A stretch of 64,000 nt of DNA from Morinoia aosen (lineage: Eukaryota > Arthropoda > Malacostraca > Amphipoda > Talitridae): NCBI GenBank assembly GCA_030386875.1, contig CM059560.1, positions 24,546,683 to 24,610,682 on the forward strand. Direction: 5' to 3'. Position 1 is the stretch's first letter. Every line of letters begins with the position of its first letter. Positions 45,358 to 58,122 of this stretch are shown here, piece after piece. The translations under genes and the position numbers were made by a program. The notes under the pieces were generated by a model that ran no database searches, was not told where the DNA came from, and saw nothing but the letters and a program-made list of their open reading frames with translations.

Positions 45358-46923
45358 AGGGGTGTTTACACTAGGGGACATTTCGGCTGTGAGGCGCGAC
45401 TCGTGTAGCCGAAGCTCGCCACTGAGGCTCAAATTTGTGTGTGTGAGCCCGAATTTCCCGATTCGCTTTGGTTGAATCCGTGCAGCGGCTACACGAGTGC
45501 GAGGCGCAGCTCTAGACGGTCAGTGTGCGGATGGCAGTCATCAAGTGAGGTAGCGCCTCTCTCTCACCCGTCATGGCTGACTCAACACTACCGCAAGAAA
45601 CTACACTGCTTCTAATTGAAATGTACTAAGCCCATCAATGCCTTTGGCAGACTAAAAGCTGTGAATATAAAGAGGCTGCTTTCCATTATATTTTAATGAA
45701 GATGAACGAATATAGTAACATTTCACTCATGCAAATAAAAAAGAGATTACGTAGCTACGATGGAGCAACAATATTCACACAAGCTCGTCTACAGCTGCAT
45801 GGCTGCCACTTGGTTTTGTGCTGCATGGCTGCCACTTGTGTTTGACCAAAATATCTAGTGTGACCTCAAAAAATATCGAGAAACATATAGATTTAATAAT
45901 AAAACATTCAAAAATTTATCTAGAAATAAATTAATTATCTACTATAATAAATTAGTTGAACAATAGCATATAAGGATATTTATTTCATAAATTGCTTTAT
46001 TTTAGGCAATTTATCTTTATATAAATTATCTAGTATCCTGATATTTACCCTAATAAAGCTTGGTATCCAAATATTCTTCAATTTTACACGTGTTGCGAGT
46101 AGAAAGGTCAGTCTCTATTGCATTGCATATTATCAATGCTCAGATTCCTACTTATCAACAATTGTTTTAATGCTTTCACACCGCTATCTTCATCACTTTT
46201 AATAATTTTGCAATTACTAAGTAAGTTGATTCTACTTTATTAGATGCATTACTTTAGTATATAACTGATACACCAAGTAGTTTCATGATAGAAATATCAT
46301 TGCTCCATCCAACAATAAACTGAACTCCTTGTTACCAATATCATTGGTCGGTCTTTCGTCAAAATGAGGCCACATTACATTATTGATAATGGATGTGCAT
46401 TTTATTCCATGATTTTCTGATATCATCACTAGTTTTGCAATTGGAGATAGTGTGCTGTAGCTTATGAACCGTGAAATAGCCGTCTTGGTGTCGTTCATAA
46501 TCTGAACATAACATGATCAGAATATGGTTGCTTCACTATTCAGACAATTTGCTTAAGTAAATTAACAAATATAATAAGAATGAAGCAGTAACCAACCATT
46601 ATGGTGACTTCCTAATTCGAATTTACAGTAATCTATCATATACATAGCTTAAATGTAATTCTAGCTAGAAAATTTCTAGCACGCTGAAAAAACTATATAA
46701 ATTTTGTAGCTAATAACTAGGTTCGAAATTTTACATCTAGGCTTCAGCAAAAACATCTAGATCTAGCTATATAATATCTAGAGTGGCAGCCCTGTTGAGC
46801 AGCGCGCGCTCCATGGCTCGCTCCAATGGTGTCTAGTCTAAACGCACATGTCTCTTGTGAAGCTCCACACGAGGCGTCTACACGTGAGCCTGCAGCAAAA
46901 TGTAGACCAGTGTAAACGGCCCT
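45358..46923. mobile_element. PIF/Harbinger-type element H2 (inverted copy of H1)
   Basis: Ends AGGGGTGTTTACACT and AGTGTAAACGGCCCT, flanked by TTA (45355-45357, 46924-46926). The right TIR keeps the unoccupied site GGAAGCCTAACTCACC at 61180-61195, which confirms the boundaries and the 3-bp TSD. It carries the same nested hAT as H1. Confidence 0.92.
45824..46794 (-). mobile_element. hAT fragment nested in H2
   Basis: CATGGCTGCCACT to AGTGGCAGCCCTG. Flanks TTGTGCTG and TTGAGCAG are a decayed 8-bp TSD (6 of 8). The minus-strand frame at 46283-46498 retains MWPHFDERPTNDIGNKEFSL, a hAT transposase core fragment. A short duplication of its end (GCATGGCTGCCACTTG) precedes it at 45798-45813. Confidence 0.75.
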
Positions 46924-47139
46924 TTAGGCTTCCATGGTCAGGTCACACGTCAGCGGGCGAAGAGGCGAACTCTGCTCCCTGACGGAGTGACCAATTCGCT
47001 CCTCACTCCACCACGGTCTTCCGGCGCCAAACTTCAGCAGTACCTACAGGCACTCTTTCGGTCAACCAAAATAGCTCCGCACAATCCGCAGCCCTCGACG
47101 ACGGCCACGCTGACCAGGATTGCAGGACAGCTGATAATA

Positions 47140-50100
47140 ATGGTGTATGGTACTCAATTACTCATAATGGCATACATTAGAACGTCTGAACCTCTTGACG
47201 ATAATCCTTTTGGAATCAAATACAATATCCCACCTTACTACTACCCTAGACACTTGGATGCTGCTTTAGAATTTGATAAGATCCAATTTTACGAGAAATT
47301 TCCAGAACTCGCTATGAAAAGATTTGAAATTCTAGGAGATGTAAGATTTGTGAACCATGACAATGGACGAATTGAGGGGAAGCATATCTTGGCTTCACTT
47401 GCTTCTCTTGTTGAAGGGAATGCAGCATTGGAGCAAAACAGAGCAAGGACATCCATGGAAACAATTATCGAAATAGTTGCAAAGGCACTGACTGTACAGT
47501 GTAAACAAATGGCAGAAGGGTTTGGACAATTTAATGAACAAATCTTGCAGGAAAAAATCTCTGTCTTGAACACCGATGACAAAGTAGAGAAGTTGTTCCA
47601 GCTGAAAACTTAAAAACTGGCCATTCATAGTGAACTCCAAGAATCAAGTCGCAAAAGAGAGAATCCGGCTGTCATTCCTTGCTTGCCTCAGATTATAGTG
47701 TACAAAGACGTCATTGTTATTAGAGGCATTTGGACTAAGCCAACTGTGGTCCCTCACGAATTTCTTATGTGTGCTCTAGACAAGTTGGAGGCAAAATTCT
47801 TGTCTCACATTTATGCTTCAATTGCCGATGCTACTCCCATTTATAAAAATGTGCCATTCTCTAAATACTTCCGTGAAGTATATGAGTTCCTGGACAGTCA
47901 AGTCATCGCACTTGGTAACGAATCAGCCAGACTGCTGAAGGCTCTGGAGCCTCTCTCTCTTGGTGTGTGCTTGCGATACAAAGGTGCTCCTGAGAATGAC
48001 ACTGGATTTCTACCAGAAGTCCTGAATGGCCTCTTGGAAAAGAATCCATAAGTGCATGCAGCAGCTTAACAGTATGTGGCAATGATGCAACACATGCTAG
48101 ACTGTCACAATGAACAGGGGATCAACATTGTACTGGAATTTCCGGGCAAGAGAAAATGCATTTTTATCCTGTTGTGGACAACATTGCAGGCCTAAAAAAG
48201 ATGAAAACCTACGGAACAGGAATAAGACTTGTGGACTCTGATCTCGTCAACGAGGTACTCTGCCAATTCCACATGGAGTGGATAGTCGCATCGTTCGCGA
48301 AAGAAGGAAAAATACCAAACTGCTGGTGCCCGCCTCATACCTGTGATGAGCTAAAAACTTTCTTACAGAGTGGAAACCCTGGAACTCTTGATCATTGTTC
48401 AAGGATTCCTACATCAGAGTGGGCGACAAGATTCGATTTACTAAACCACACGATAACAACTACTTCCCTCAAGTTGTAGAACTAATTGACGACAAAGGGA
48501 TGGCCCCTCACATTCCTAAATGCTACAATCTGTATGCTACTGATGTTGTAAAACAATTTGGTCTAAGGGGGAATGGACCACGTCCTAACACTAGACTCAT
48601 CTTAGAAGTCGTGAACTTGCAAGAATTAAATGTGGAATCATTCTTTGACCAGATTGAGGAACGAGGCCAGCTTCCAGATGACTGGAAAGTTATCACGTTG
48701 AAAGCAAAAGAGCGTGAGCTCAAGATTGAACCACGAGACTTTTCGATCATGCCCTTAGAGGCGAGAACATGTGCGGCTGTTAATGAAAAGAACATTGCAG
48801 AGGTAGTAATGCCTAAATTTGAGATACACTCACTGCTTCAGACGGGATCTGAATTGAAGACAACAATTGATCAACTGATCATACTGAATAATGACCCCAA
48901 CAGCAAATGGATTGTCTTCAACTTAGATCTCGAACAGTGGAACTAGTTGTGCCATTCACAGAAACGTTGAACAACATCTGTGGAGTCAAGCATTTTAATT
49001 TGGCTAACCACTTGTTCTATGACTGCCGCTTAATGAGCGCGAATAACTACCTTCATTCTGACCGTCCTGACATACGAACTGGATGGACTCATCGTATTGG
49101 GGGGAACCAGGGAATTTGTCAGAAATTATGGAATATTATCACATTCATGATAATTCGCCTTGTAATGAACAGGAACAAATGAACACATCAAATGACTGGC
49201 CCTGGGGACAACCAAGTGGTGGCAGTTAAAATAGAGGCCCATCAGGATGTAAAAACTCAAACCATCTTCATCAAAAAACAACTAGCCGATACTTTTTCAG
49301 CTGTAGGCTTGAGTTTGAAGATCGAAGAGACATGGTTCTCTGATGTGCTGGTTGCTTACCAAAGAAAATACTATTACCAAAGCATTCCAGTTCCTAATGG
49401 ATTGAAACAAACAAACCGGGCATTCTCAGTAACATCTGATTCTTCAGTAGGCCTCAATGCTGCAATTACTACTGCAATGAATGCAGGGAGCAGCATAGCC
49501 GAGACAAACTCTGACCCAGTTGCTGGAGCCATGATTGGCTACATAGAAGCCTTTACTACATTGCTAAACACTCCACACCTAACAGGGTTCAGAAAGTTAC
49601 CTAGACAGAGTCATCCGTTGTTGACAGCCTGTGGCACTGAGTTGGGCATGTTGCCTTTCTTACAACTGGTGCATTTCATGTACCAAGGGCACAAGGACAC
49701 AGTCTCTGACAACTTGAGCTTACTTAAATATTGGTGGGAAAATTATCCTTCGGTGAGAGGGATCATTGCCCAGTTAAAAAATTTCAAGTTTGGTAAAGTT
49801 GATGATGATTCTCGCTTGCAATTGGTGTTGGAGCCCTTTGCATTGAACATCAAACGCCCGAGCTCTGCAGAAGCTGTCACCCAGTTCCTAAAGAAGGGTG
49901 GTGCAGTAAAAAACTTGCAAGTGGGACAACTCTTCCAGTTATTTGATCCGAGAATCTAAAAAGAATTGGCAAGAGAACTCCTAAAAATCAGACCAGTTCA
50001 TGCGTCACTATTTCACAGCTTCTTCAAAAACTCACAAATTGGCCAAATCTTGACAACAGTCAACAGATTAAATAAGATATCATCAATCTCAAAAATGGTA

Positions 50101-51490
50101 GATAGAGATGAAGCAAAAAGGTCTGAAAAATACCTAAGGACTAGCATCTACATCTCCGATAAGCAATTGTCGACTCACTATCAGAGGACTTTGACTCCTA
50201 AAGATCCAAGTTCTAATAACTTTCTGACTCAAGTCATTGGTGACAAGCATGATGCATTTGAACAGTTCTGCCACCACAATGAGCTCGAACCAGATTGTGT
50301 GTTCAGTGTTCATTTGTTTCTGATGTCATTCTCTCATGGATTTGGAAATGAAATAGTGTTAGGACCATTGTTCCTCCTGCTGCTGAACAGTTGATCCCCA
50401 CTAGCAGCACTAACACTCCTAACTCCACACAGTATTAGACTGACTGCTGCTGAAAAATGCCCAACTGATTGGAAAGACCGTGAGACACTCTCAGTGGATG
50501 CTTCAAAACCTTCCTTGGGTCGAAAACCAAATACCCAGTCAGATCACTTAAATTAGTTAATCTTGACACAGACGACATCGGGAGGTCACTCCACCAACTC
50601 TTGAAAATCTATGCTTTGTTGATCAGCACCAAGTCAGATGCAAACACTGTGAACCTTCTCAAACAATTGCTGACTCATCAAGTGCCAGAACTTAGCCCTG
50701 TTCTAGCAGAAATCACAAAAGGGACTGCAGGGGGCACATTCTGTCATAGATACAGTGTCCCTGGGGAAGTCATAGACTGCTATGCGAGTTCTCCAAGTTT
50801 GACTTCAACATGGTACCAACTGAGTACCAACCATGCCACGGGTCTCCGAAGAGGAGAAAATGACAGGTACATTTTCTACCAGGACATCTTCCAACGGATA
50901 ATCTCTGCTCTCCGACTTGTGAATTTCACATCGGGGACGATAGAGGTCATTATCAGGATGGATTCCTGCAGTTACAAGGTGCCCAATGTGCAATACTCCA
51001 CAGCCCAACCTGTAAACTTGGATGAATTCGCAGTCCAAGCTATGACAAGCCTGTCCAAAGAGTCAATGGATCGTGTTCACATGGAAGCAATCCACCATCT
51101 TGTAGTGACTAGAGATAGAGGGCTGTCTACCCTGTCTAGTGAAAAAGCTTTGACTGCATTGACTGCTTTCCAAGTTGTTGGTAACATCAGAACTTTTCAA
51201 CTAGGTCGAGAGTCAGGAGCCTTCTCAACAACCACTGGGATAGGACCACAATCAACTTATAATGTTTCAATTCTGAAAAAAATCCGTTTGGAACAGTTTC
51301 TCAGGTCTTTCATTATCCAAGCAGCCTTGCACAGAGTGTACCACACTCACAACCAAATTGCGGCGGTTATCAATCATCTCATAAGGATGGGAACTACTTC
51401 TATCACCCTACATGCAGGGACTCCACTAATTCCATTCATTGAGGCACTGATCGTAAGTGGACATCTTCCTGAGCTAGCAAGGATTGCAGG
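47140..51490 (+). pseudogene. Endogenous viral L polymerase, N-terminal to capping region
   Basis: An old copy of the RNA-dependent RNA polymerase of a non-segmented negative-strand RNA virus. First ATG candidates (47140, 47167) lie at the inner edge of the left TIR. RdRp landmarks in order: KERELKIEPR before motif A near 48700, motif A DLEQWN near 48930, motif B GGNQGICQKLWN near 49099, motif C GDNQ at 49204-49215. The PRNTase-type capping region keeps GGTFCHRY with HR at 50745-50750. It is broken by in-frame stops at 47611 and 49957 and by several frame changes (about 48051-48156, 48400, 48944, 49190, 50395-50600). Nearest family is perhaps Chuviridae (Jingchuvirales); this is inference. 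It is not functional as it stands. Confidence 0.88.
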
Positions 51491-52760
51491 CAGGGCTGCC
51501 AGTCAACTTTTTCCAAAATCCCCAGACTGACCTCTGAAATTTCACCAGATCGTAAAATAAATCCCCAGATATTAGTAAAAGATATAAATATGAAATTTAT
51601 GCTTATCTTCAATACATTTTAGGTTTAGTTCGCATTTTCATCATGAATGTCAGCGGGAAAGCCAAGAGACTTTGATTCTTTTAATCGTTTCAATAGGTCT
51701 TGGTATCTTTGAAAGGCGGCTCCACTTATCCTTGGTCAGTTTTTAAACTTTTTAGTCGAAGATAAGTAGCACACTTTGCATTATTTCTTGCTAATTTTTT
51801 CTTGGCAAGGAAGCTGCAGTTTCTGGTTTTAAGGATTTTTAAATTTTTTTTAAACAGGTAATAAAGTTGAGGAAATACTTTTTTCAACAGATGCAGATGA
51901 ATGCGTAGCAAGTGAGACAAGTCATAAATTCTGAAAGATACCAAATTTAGGGTCGCCCAAGTCATCTTTAATTTCCCCTAATGATTTCCTATGCTGGGGA
52001 ATTATGCATTCCTTACCGATAGGTCAGCTGCAATTAGATGAAAACTTCTCCACTTGTCGTCTATCTTATTAACTGAGCTTCATCAACAAGCGAGGGGATA
52101 CTTGATCATCATCGTTAGGCGCTTTCTATCTGAAATTTTTTTTCAACTTTCGATTTGGGAAGTTCACAAGTTTTCTTATGCTTCTCGGATCCCTTGTGTT
52201 TCTGTAGGGTAGACTTGTTCGCACTTTCGATCATGACTATGCAACATTTACAACCGAGACGGTTTCCATCTATATTTTTCTGTAGCCAGTCTTTGAATTC
52301 CAAAAATTTTTTATTGTTCCACTTTTTAGGTGATTCCATTGTGTTTAACTAGAAGCTGATAATGCAATAAGGACAAAGCAACACCGCTACGTGTAGCGCT
52401 ATTACTTTAGGCGCACACTATAAGAGACAGCACCTCAGCAATACCAAATGAGTGACTGAGCCAGGCCCTCCATGAGGCGCCAATGTGCGCTGCATTCGGA
52501 TTCCATACAAACAATTGTGATGATAATTTGATTAATTTCTAGATCGAATTGTAGAAATTTTAATTGTTTATGAACCTTTATGTTAAACGCAAATATTATT
52601 GAGGTATTATTTAGGCAATTTCAGTTTATACATGCAGCATATTGTAAGAACACCCCAAATTCCCTAGATTCTTAGCCTTTTTGTATCAAATTCCCCAAAT
52701 CCCTAGACAATGTCCGAATTCCCAAGATCTGGGAAAAATTCCCAAGGTGTGGCAGCCCTG
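51491..52760 (-). mobile_element. hAT transposon inside the L gene
   Basis: CAGGGCTGCCAGTC to GTGTGGCAGCCCTG, flanked by a perfect 8-bp TSD ATTGCAGG (51483-51490, 52761-52768). The L frame continues across the two flanks. The CAGGGCTGCCA tips match the hATs in H1 and H2, so they belong to one family. Confidence 0.95.
52115..52339 (-). pseudogene. BED-finger N-terminus of hAT transposase
   Basis: A 74-residue minus-strand frame with FLEFKDWLQK, then a BED zinc finger: CKCC at about residues 30-33 and KHKGSEKHKK, giving a C2H2-like CxxC...HxxxxH arrangement with NKSTLQ between. It is the DNA-binding head of the hAT transposase. The rest of the enzyme is deleted, leaving a 1.27 kb non-autonomous element. 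Confidence 0.75.
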
Positions 52761-52768
52761 ATTGCAGG

Positions 52769-53405
52769 TGAACCTCTGAGATGGGACTCTGTTGTGAATC
52801 ATCTCCCAGTCATCCGCATTTTCTTCCAAGCATTAGGAAATGTTGGCAGATCAATGCTTCTCAAAAGAGAGAAAACTCCAGTATTACTGGAAGTTAAACA
52901 TGGGATGCGTCCTATGCCAGCTATCATGAAGCTGCTCTCATGGTGGAACTCAGGGTTCAGAATTGAGCACAGAGAGAAACGCCATCTCAATTGGTTGTAC
53001 AGTCTGAACAGATTCAGACAATTGTGTCCAACACTGAAGGTTGCTGCTGTGGCTGATGTTGAAAATGCATTGGAGTATGGTAGAAGACCTCAAATCATCT
53101 TGGAGGAACCACACCTTTACTCCACCACCCCTAGTGGACCTGAAATGCCTACTTTCTCTCAATTTCCAAAGCCAAATCCAGAGCTTAAAATCCACTCAGC
53201 TGCTGGAAGAGTGAAGAGCTCGACCAAGTGTTCTATAAAAAGACTCCATGACCTAGTCCAGGATCAACCCCATCAGCAATGGAAAATGGTGTCGAATGTT
53301 GAAAGATGGCCAACCTCTGCTTCTTCAGGAAAGTTCAAGAATCTTGAACTGTTGTTAGTCACTGGACTTGTGCACATCAATTTCAAACTGGTCGTCTCTC
53401 TAGCT
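52769..53405 (+). pseudogene. Endogenous viral L polymerase, connector region
   Basis: Continues the L frame after the hAT, starting EPLRWDSVVNHLPV. About 210 residues correspond to the sequence between the capping and methyltransferase domains. The frame is open up to LVTGLVHINFKLVVSLA and then a stop at 53406-53408, where BEL/Pao sequence begins on the opposite strand. No catalytic motif is expected here, so assignment rests on continuity. Confidence 0.75.
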
Positions 53406-53422
53406 TGAGCTGAAAAGTCCAT

Positions 53423-53683
53423 TCATGTTGTAGCGAAAGGTCGTACAAAATTAGTCCGACTGTCCGGCAAGGCAGGCGGGTCGGGATAAGAAAAAGCTTT
53501 AGCGTTCACTCGCTTGCAAACTATGCACTTAGATAGGATGCTGCGAACTGTACTCATACAGCGAGGTATCAAATAACCATCTAACTTTAGTTTTTGCACG
53601 GTTGATTCTACACCTAGATGATTAAAAGATTTATGAGTTTGCAAGATTAGAAGATAGGTCAGATGAGAAGAACTGGACAACAA
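53423..53683 (-). pseudogene. BEL/Pao integrase N-terminal region
   Basis: Encodes HLGVESTVQKLKLDGYLIPR (the HH part of the integrase zinc finger) and CIVCKRVNAKAFSYPDPPAL, where CxxC completes it, then LPDSRTNFVRPFATT, the usual boundary before the DDE core. The core is missing: the copy ends here and is joined to viral L sequence. Confidence 0.8.
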
Positions 53684-53693
53684 AATTGGGTTT

Positions 53694-54497
53694 CTAGTAA
53701 TGTAGTCTTAATTCCTCTGCTTGAATAATACGGATACTAGATCTAATTAAATTGTGAGAGTCAAAAAGCAAGTTGAAAGATCTAACAAGCAAAGGCGGAC
53801 GAGGATCCTTGTTTTTCAAGGCCTTTATCTCGCTGGCAAAATGCTCTCTTTGCATAGCGGAAATTAGACAGACAAATGATCGCGTCTTGGCCTCTCCCGG
53901 ATCTGCGTGCTTCCAGATTACTACAGCCCTAAATATCTTCTCTACCACACCTAACAGTTTGAGGTAGGGGGAAAAACGCTTAAGCTCCACAATTGAAGCT
54001 TCACCAGGTGGAGCGACATTAACGGCAACACATGTGTCTGAAATGAATTGCTGAGGAATACAACCCAAGTGACCTTTTGGCCACTTATCTCTACTGTCTC
54101 TTATCCAAGATGGACCTTCTAACCACAAGGGTTTACACTCTAGAAATTTAGACACCTTCAAACCACGAGTAAGCTCATCAGCTACATAAAACATTGTGGG
54201 CACATACTCATAGTTGCAGGCTGCTAAAATCTTACATTCAAGTTGCTTACGCATGGCTTCTATATCTTTCAATCTATTGCTTACAAATATATTCTTGCGC
54301 GGCGGTTTGCCACTCAACAGCCAAGCCAAGGTTACTTGAGAATCAGTTAGAAAAGTTATAGCAGATACTTTGAAAGGAAAGTTCACATCACTCAGAAGAG
54401 ATACAAGACACTGATAGGGGAGAAACACTGCCAAGAGCTCAAGGGAAGGAAGAGTTCGCTGACGAGAAGGCGACACTTTAACTTTAGAGAAAAGTAG
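53694..54497 (-). pseudogene. BEL/Pao RNase H region
   Basis: VKVSPSRQRTLPSLELLAVF is the (A)K-V-P-x-LELLA motif of BEL/Pao RNase H, followed by ITFLTDSQVTLAWL and VPTMFYVADELTRGL, which is the substrate-loop/Asp region. These are typical of BEL/Pao pol upstream of integrase. The upstream part (55023-55145) begins LVFCDANANAFGTCIYG; H3 interrupts in between. Confidence 0.85.
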
Positions 54498-55019
54498 AGG
54501 CCCCCTCACACGCGCAAATACATCTGCAGACAAATCTGAACTGGTGCTGAATTCGTGAATTTGTACGCTCATTTCAGGTTGGCACAGACTGTATCAGGGA
54601 ATTGAGCTATGCTTGATAATTTTGGAGCGACCGGCTGCAAACCTTGACATGACGTGTCAAGTCAGCCTTCGTTGTTGGTGCGCGACTGTACTCTGTCTCT
54701 CGCCCTGCTTGTGCACTTCATTAAGCAATTTCACATTTGTATATCCACTACTTTTTAGGAACCATTCTTTAGCCCATTTTGAGCGAGCCATTTCATCTCT
54801 TTTTTTCTTATTCATTGCAACTAGAGCAAATCCCATCAGCTGTACGAACTCGCCGTCTGTAGCCGCCGTTCTTGTGCGTGCCCTCCACCTAGCTGCTAAT
54901 GGCATACTGAAGCGTGTGCCAGTCTTTGTCAAGTTTGCATCGTGTGAGGGGTCTTGAGACCGACAAACCAAACTTAGTTCAGATTGTTCGCAGACATATT
55001 TGTACGTGTGAGGGAGCCT
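54498..55019 (-). mobile_element. PIF/Harbinger-type element H3, 522 bp
   Basis: Ends AGGCCCCCTCACACGCGCAA and (reversed) AGGCTCCCTCACACGTACAA, with TAG and TAA beside them. It encodes a minus-strand fragment, KKKRDEMARSKWAKEWFLKS, similar to the N-terminal basic segment of Harbinger/MADF-type proteins. A related copy is H6 at 57633. Confidence 0.75.
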
Positions 55020-55022
55020 TAA

Positions 55023-55877
55023 TGCGCTGCGTTCCTCTTGGACGCCATAAATACAAGTACCAAAGGCGTTAGCATTAGCATCACAAAATACAAGTTTAGT
55101 TTTAGTCTTCCCCAAAGTCATCCTAGGAAATTCAAAATCCTTCAACTTCGAAAACTCCAGACAATAGCTCTCCCATTCCTAACGTAAAATTCCCGGAACA
55201 TTCTGATCCCAGCCCAGTCTTAAAGGGCGTCAATTTTCTCAGAATAAGCTTACCTCGCACGGTAACAGGCAACAAAATCCCTAAAGGGTCATTAACAGAA
55301 GCTATTTCAGACAAAACTTCTCTTCGGGTTTTACACGAAGAGTCCAACTCTTTTACAGACAGAGAAAGAAGATCAAAAGGAGTCACATGGTCATAACCCA
55401 GGACTCTGGAGTGTACTTCTGCACTCAAAAGTTCTGGGTCTATTAGGGAAAGATCAGAATTATTGGATTTCCATTTGCGTAATGGTTTCCCACTCTCTTC
55501 AAATGCACTATGGGCGCTTCGAAAGGATCTAAGCGCTAGTTCGGGATTTTCAATAGTAAACACTAAATTATCGACGTACAGCTTGTTTGCCATAACGTCT
55601 CTAATCGTCAAATCTGTAATTGTTTGAGCGTGCAACTTGAGCTGATAATTAAGGATGTAAGGTGAAGCAACTAATCCAAACAAAAGAGTAGTATATCTAA
55701 AACATAAAAATTGATTGTCTTTATAAAGAATAAAGCTAAATTGATTTACGGTCAAAGTCACAGGCAAGTTTTACCTGTAAAAAAGCCTTAGAGATATCGG
55801 AAAGTACAACTACTGCATTTGCTCGGAAATAGACCAAAAGTCCTAACAAATTGTTTAACAGATTAGGACCTACATAA
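55023..55877 (-). pseudogene. BEL/Pao reverse transcriptase region
   Basis: Visible RT landmarks on the minus strand: VVVLSDISKAFLQVKLA (motif A, Asp), FGLVASPYILN (motif B) and MANKLYVDNLVF (motif C, YVDN in place of the usual YVDD). Thumb/connection follows through EIASVNDPLGILLPVTVRGK. A frame break lies near 55755. H4 sits between motif A and the upstream finger region. The second catalytic Asp of motif C is changed, another sign of a dead copy. Confidence 0.85.
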
Positions 55878-57030
55878 AGGCCTGTCGACACGTTCAGTGG
55901 GCGAGCGCTTCACCAGGAAAGAGAGGCTTAAACCACGCCCATTTTCTCTCGTTTCAAACTGAATGGAGCACTAAACAACAGTGTGTCTAGGTTTGGTCTT
56001 CGTCGAGCTATCCAATGCTTGCCAGTGCCATATGAAATGCTGAACGTGTAGGGTGTGTCGTCTCTGCTCTCTGCCTACACGTTCTCTTGCAAAAGTGGCG
56101 TTTAGCTGCCAAAAAACTTTTTTAAGCCAACGCTTCGCCCACATTTTCCTCATTCGATTTTTGTTTCTACTTTATAGCCGCGACAACTGATAAAGATTGA
56201 AATCGCCATTGCCTGTCGCAGAGCCACCTTCGTACTGTGGTGTTCTCCCTCAGGCTGCTTTACACTCCGGGCAGACTTGTGAATATCTATTGACTTGTGA
56301 ATATCGATAGACTTGTGAAATATCTTTGCCCGAAGTGAGTGCCTGAGGTGCAAACGAACCGGCAATGTGAGGAAAACACAACTGGAATAAACGCCGTATT
56401 ATTATGGAGATCGCCGACAATAATGGCACAAGGGAATATTACAGTCGAGTAATACAGTGACAGATGACGTCTTGGCGGACCGACGGTTGTCGGGGAGACG
56501 CTGCGTGGTTGAGGGACGAGAGCAGACCGGTGAGGCTGCTGCTGGCCGAGGGTCTCCGACCAAGGAGTACCAGAGGCGGTAGCGGAGAACTGGTGCGACT
56601 AGCAAGCAACCAGACGTGGCGGCTGGCTGTCGAGGAGGTGGTGAAGCCGACGGGTGAGGTGCTGGCGGAGCGTCGAGGCTTAGTGTGAATATCAGGGACT
56701 CTGAGAGTGTACTGAGCTCCGCTGGCTGCGCGGCTGTTTATATAGGCCTCGCTGGAGGTTGACTCGACCCGTCCGGGTCTCTGATTGGCGGGAACGCCTG
56801 TTTACTTTCACGTCGGACCGCGCGGTGTATTGAAGCGTGCGAAGGTTGTGGTGGTGTGTGTTCATACCACCACAGTACGTTCTCTCACTACCGCTGCTAG
56901 GAGCAGACCGAGGATTTTACTTGGAGCAGTGCTGAACCCCTGCCATGGTCCGTGTCGACACACTGACTCGACCACGTACTTTACTCATCTCATCGTGAAG
57001 CGCTCGCCCACTGACCGTGTCAACAGGCCT
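55878..57030. mobile_element. PIF/Harbinger-type element H4, 1,153 bp
   Basis: Ends AGGCCTGTCGACACGTTCAG and (reversed) AGGCCTGTTGACACGGTCAG, flanked by TAA (55875-55877, 57031-57033). The interior has a minus-strand N-terminal fragment (MRKMWAKRWLKKVFWQ) and a GC-rich stretch at 56400-56990 resembling a reverse-oriented LTR piece with a TATATA box. No full transposase. Confidence 0.85.
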
Positions 57031-57033
57031 TAA

Positions 57034-57632
57034 GAGGCTTCATTCAGACTGGGTAAATTACCGACTTTCAAAGAGCAATTAAATACGGGTCGGATTTTGG
57101 AGATTTCCACATGCGAACGAATTACAGGCCTATGCGGGATACATTTGTGCGCATGCACATCTATCCTTTTGACAGATATCGGCTCAATAATACCCAATTT
57201 AAGCTGCTGAAGGAAGACGTGATTATAGTTGCTTTCGATTCCCTTTTTAGCATTGTCATTCGCTACTCTACGAGCAAGATATCTTGCCAGAGCAAAATTA
57301 CTTGGCACTTTAGCCAAAAGTTGGCGGTTCCAGGGTAACTGGATCGAATACCTACCCTGGTCAAATTTAACCCTGTTTTTAAACCCTTCCAATTCCCGAT
57401 CATTTTCCTCCTCTTTAGCAGGAATACCCATCAACTCGTAAGTCCAAGAGTCGGTCAAGTCCCGTCTGAACTTCGGACTCGTCAGAAACGTCTAATATGG
57501 AGGCACACACTTTTGGTATATCAAAGAAACTAGTCAGAGTGTTACGGTATCGGGTTTCCTTCACTTTACATTTAGCAACTTTCCTTTTAATTTTTGGTTT
57601 AGTCTCGTCGTCAAGAGTCAGAAAAGGTTTAA
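57034..57632 (-). pseudogene. BEL/Pao region upstream of RT
   Basis: Encodes SFFDIPKVCASILDVSDE and, after a frame change near 57440, SWTYELMGIPAKEEENDREL, then LPWNRQLLAKVPSNFALARY and PVFNCSLKVGNLPSLNEAS. These match the segment between protease and RT finger domains of BEL/Pao. The 5' end is cut by H6. Confidence 0.75.
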
Positions 57633-58119
57633 AGGCCCCCTCACACGTACAAATATGTTGGCAGACAATCTGAACTGAATTTGGTTTGTCGGTCTCAAGG
57701 CCCCTCACACGATGCAAACAACACACTGCAAACTTGACGAAGACTGGCACTCACTTCAGTATACCAGTAGCAGCTAGGTGGAGGGTACGTACTTGAGTAG
57801 CGACTCCAGACGGCGAGTTCGTAAAATTGATAGGATTCGCTATAGTTGCAATGAATAAGAAATAAAAGAGATGTAAAAGCTCGCTCAAAATTGGCTAAAG
57901 AATAGTTCCTAATAAGTAGTGAACATACAAATAAGAAGTTGCTTATTGAAGTGCAGAAGGAGGGAGAGAGGCAAAGTACAGTCGTGCACCACACACGAAC
58001 TCGGGCATGACACTGACGTGGTGTGGTCTGACGTGGCAGTCGGAAAAGACCGCGCACATCGGGTCCCTTCCGAATCCGTTGCACTGGCTTCGAACTCGGA
58101 ATGAAAGTGCAAGCGCATT
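57633..58119. mobile_element. PIF/Harbinger-type fragment H6 (H3 family)
   Basis: Starts AGGCCCCCTCACACGTACAA after TAA. It shares with H3 GGTTTGTCGGTCTCAAG and CTCACACGATGC on the opposite strand, so it is inverted relative to H3. Its far TIR is not seen; H5 begins immediately at 58123. Confidence 0.6.
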
Positions 58120-58122
58120 TTA

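Larger units (their letters stand above)
44434..47135 (+). repeat. Left TIR of the 18-kb element
   Basis: Reverse-complementary to 60975-62437. Matching landmarks are GGCCCGAGTGCACAACACGC (outer), the 28-bp array, CAGCGGGCGAAGAGGCGAAC and GACCAGGATTGCA (inner). Harbinger-type H2 interrupts it at 45358-46923. Confidence 0.9.
53410..57632 (-). mobile_element. BEL/Pao retrotransposon remnant, with nested elements
   Basis: Minus-strand pol fragments in the right order: protease/RT leader (57632-57034), RT (55877-55023), RNase H (55145-53694) and integrase zinc region (53683-53423). It is interrupted by H4 (55878-57030) and H3 (54498-55019). No LTR is clearly recognisable on either side; the integrase is cut off after RPFATT. 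Confidence 0.85.
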
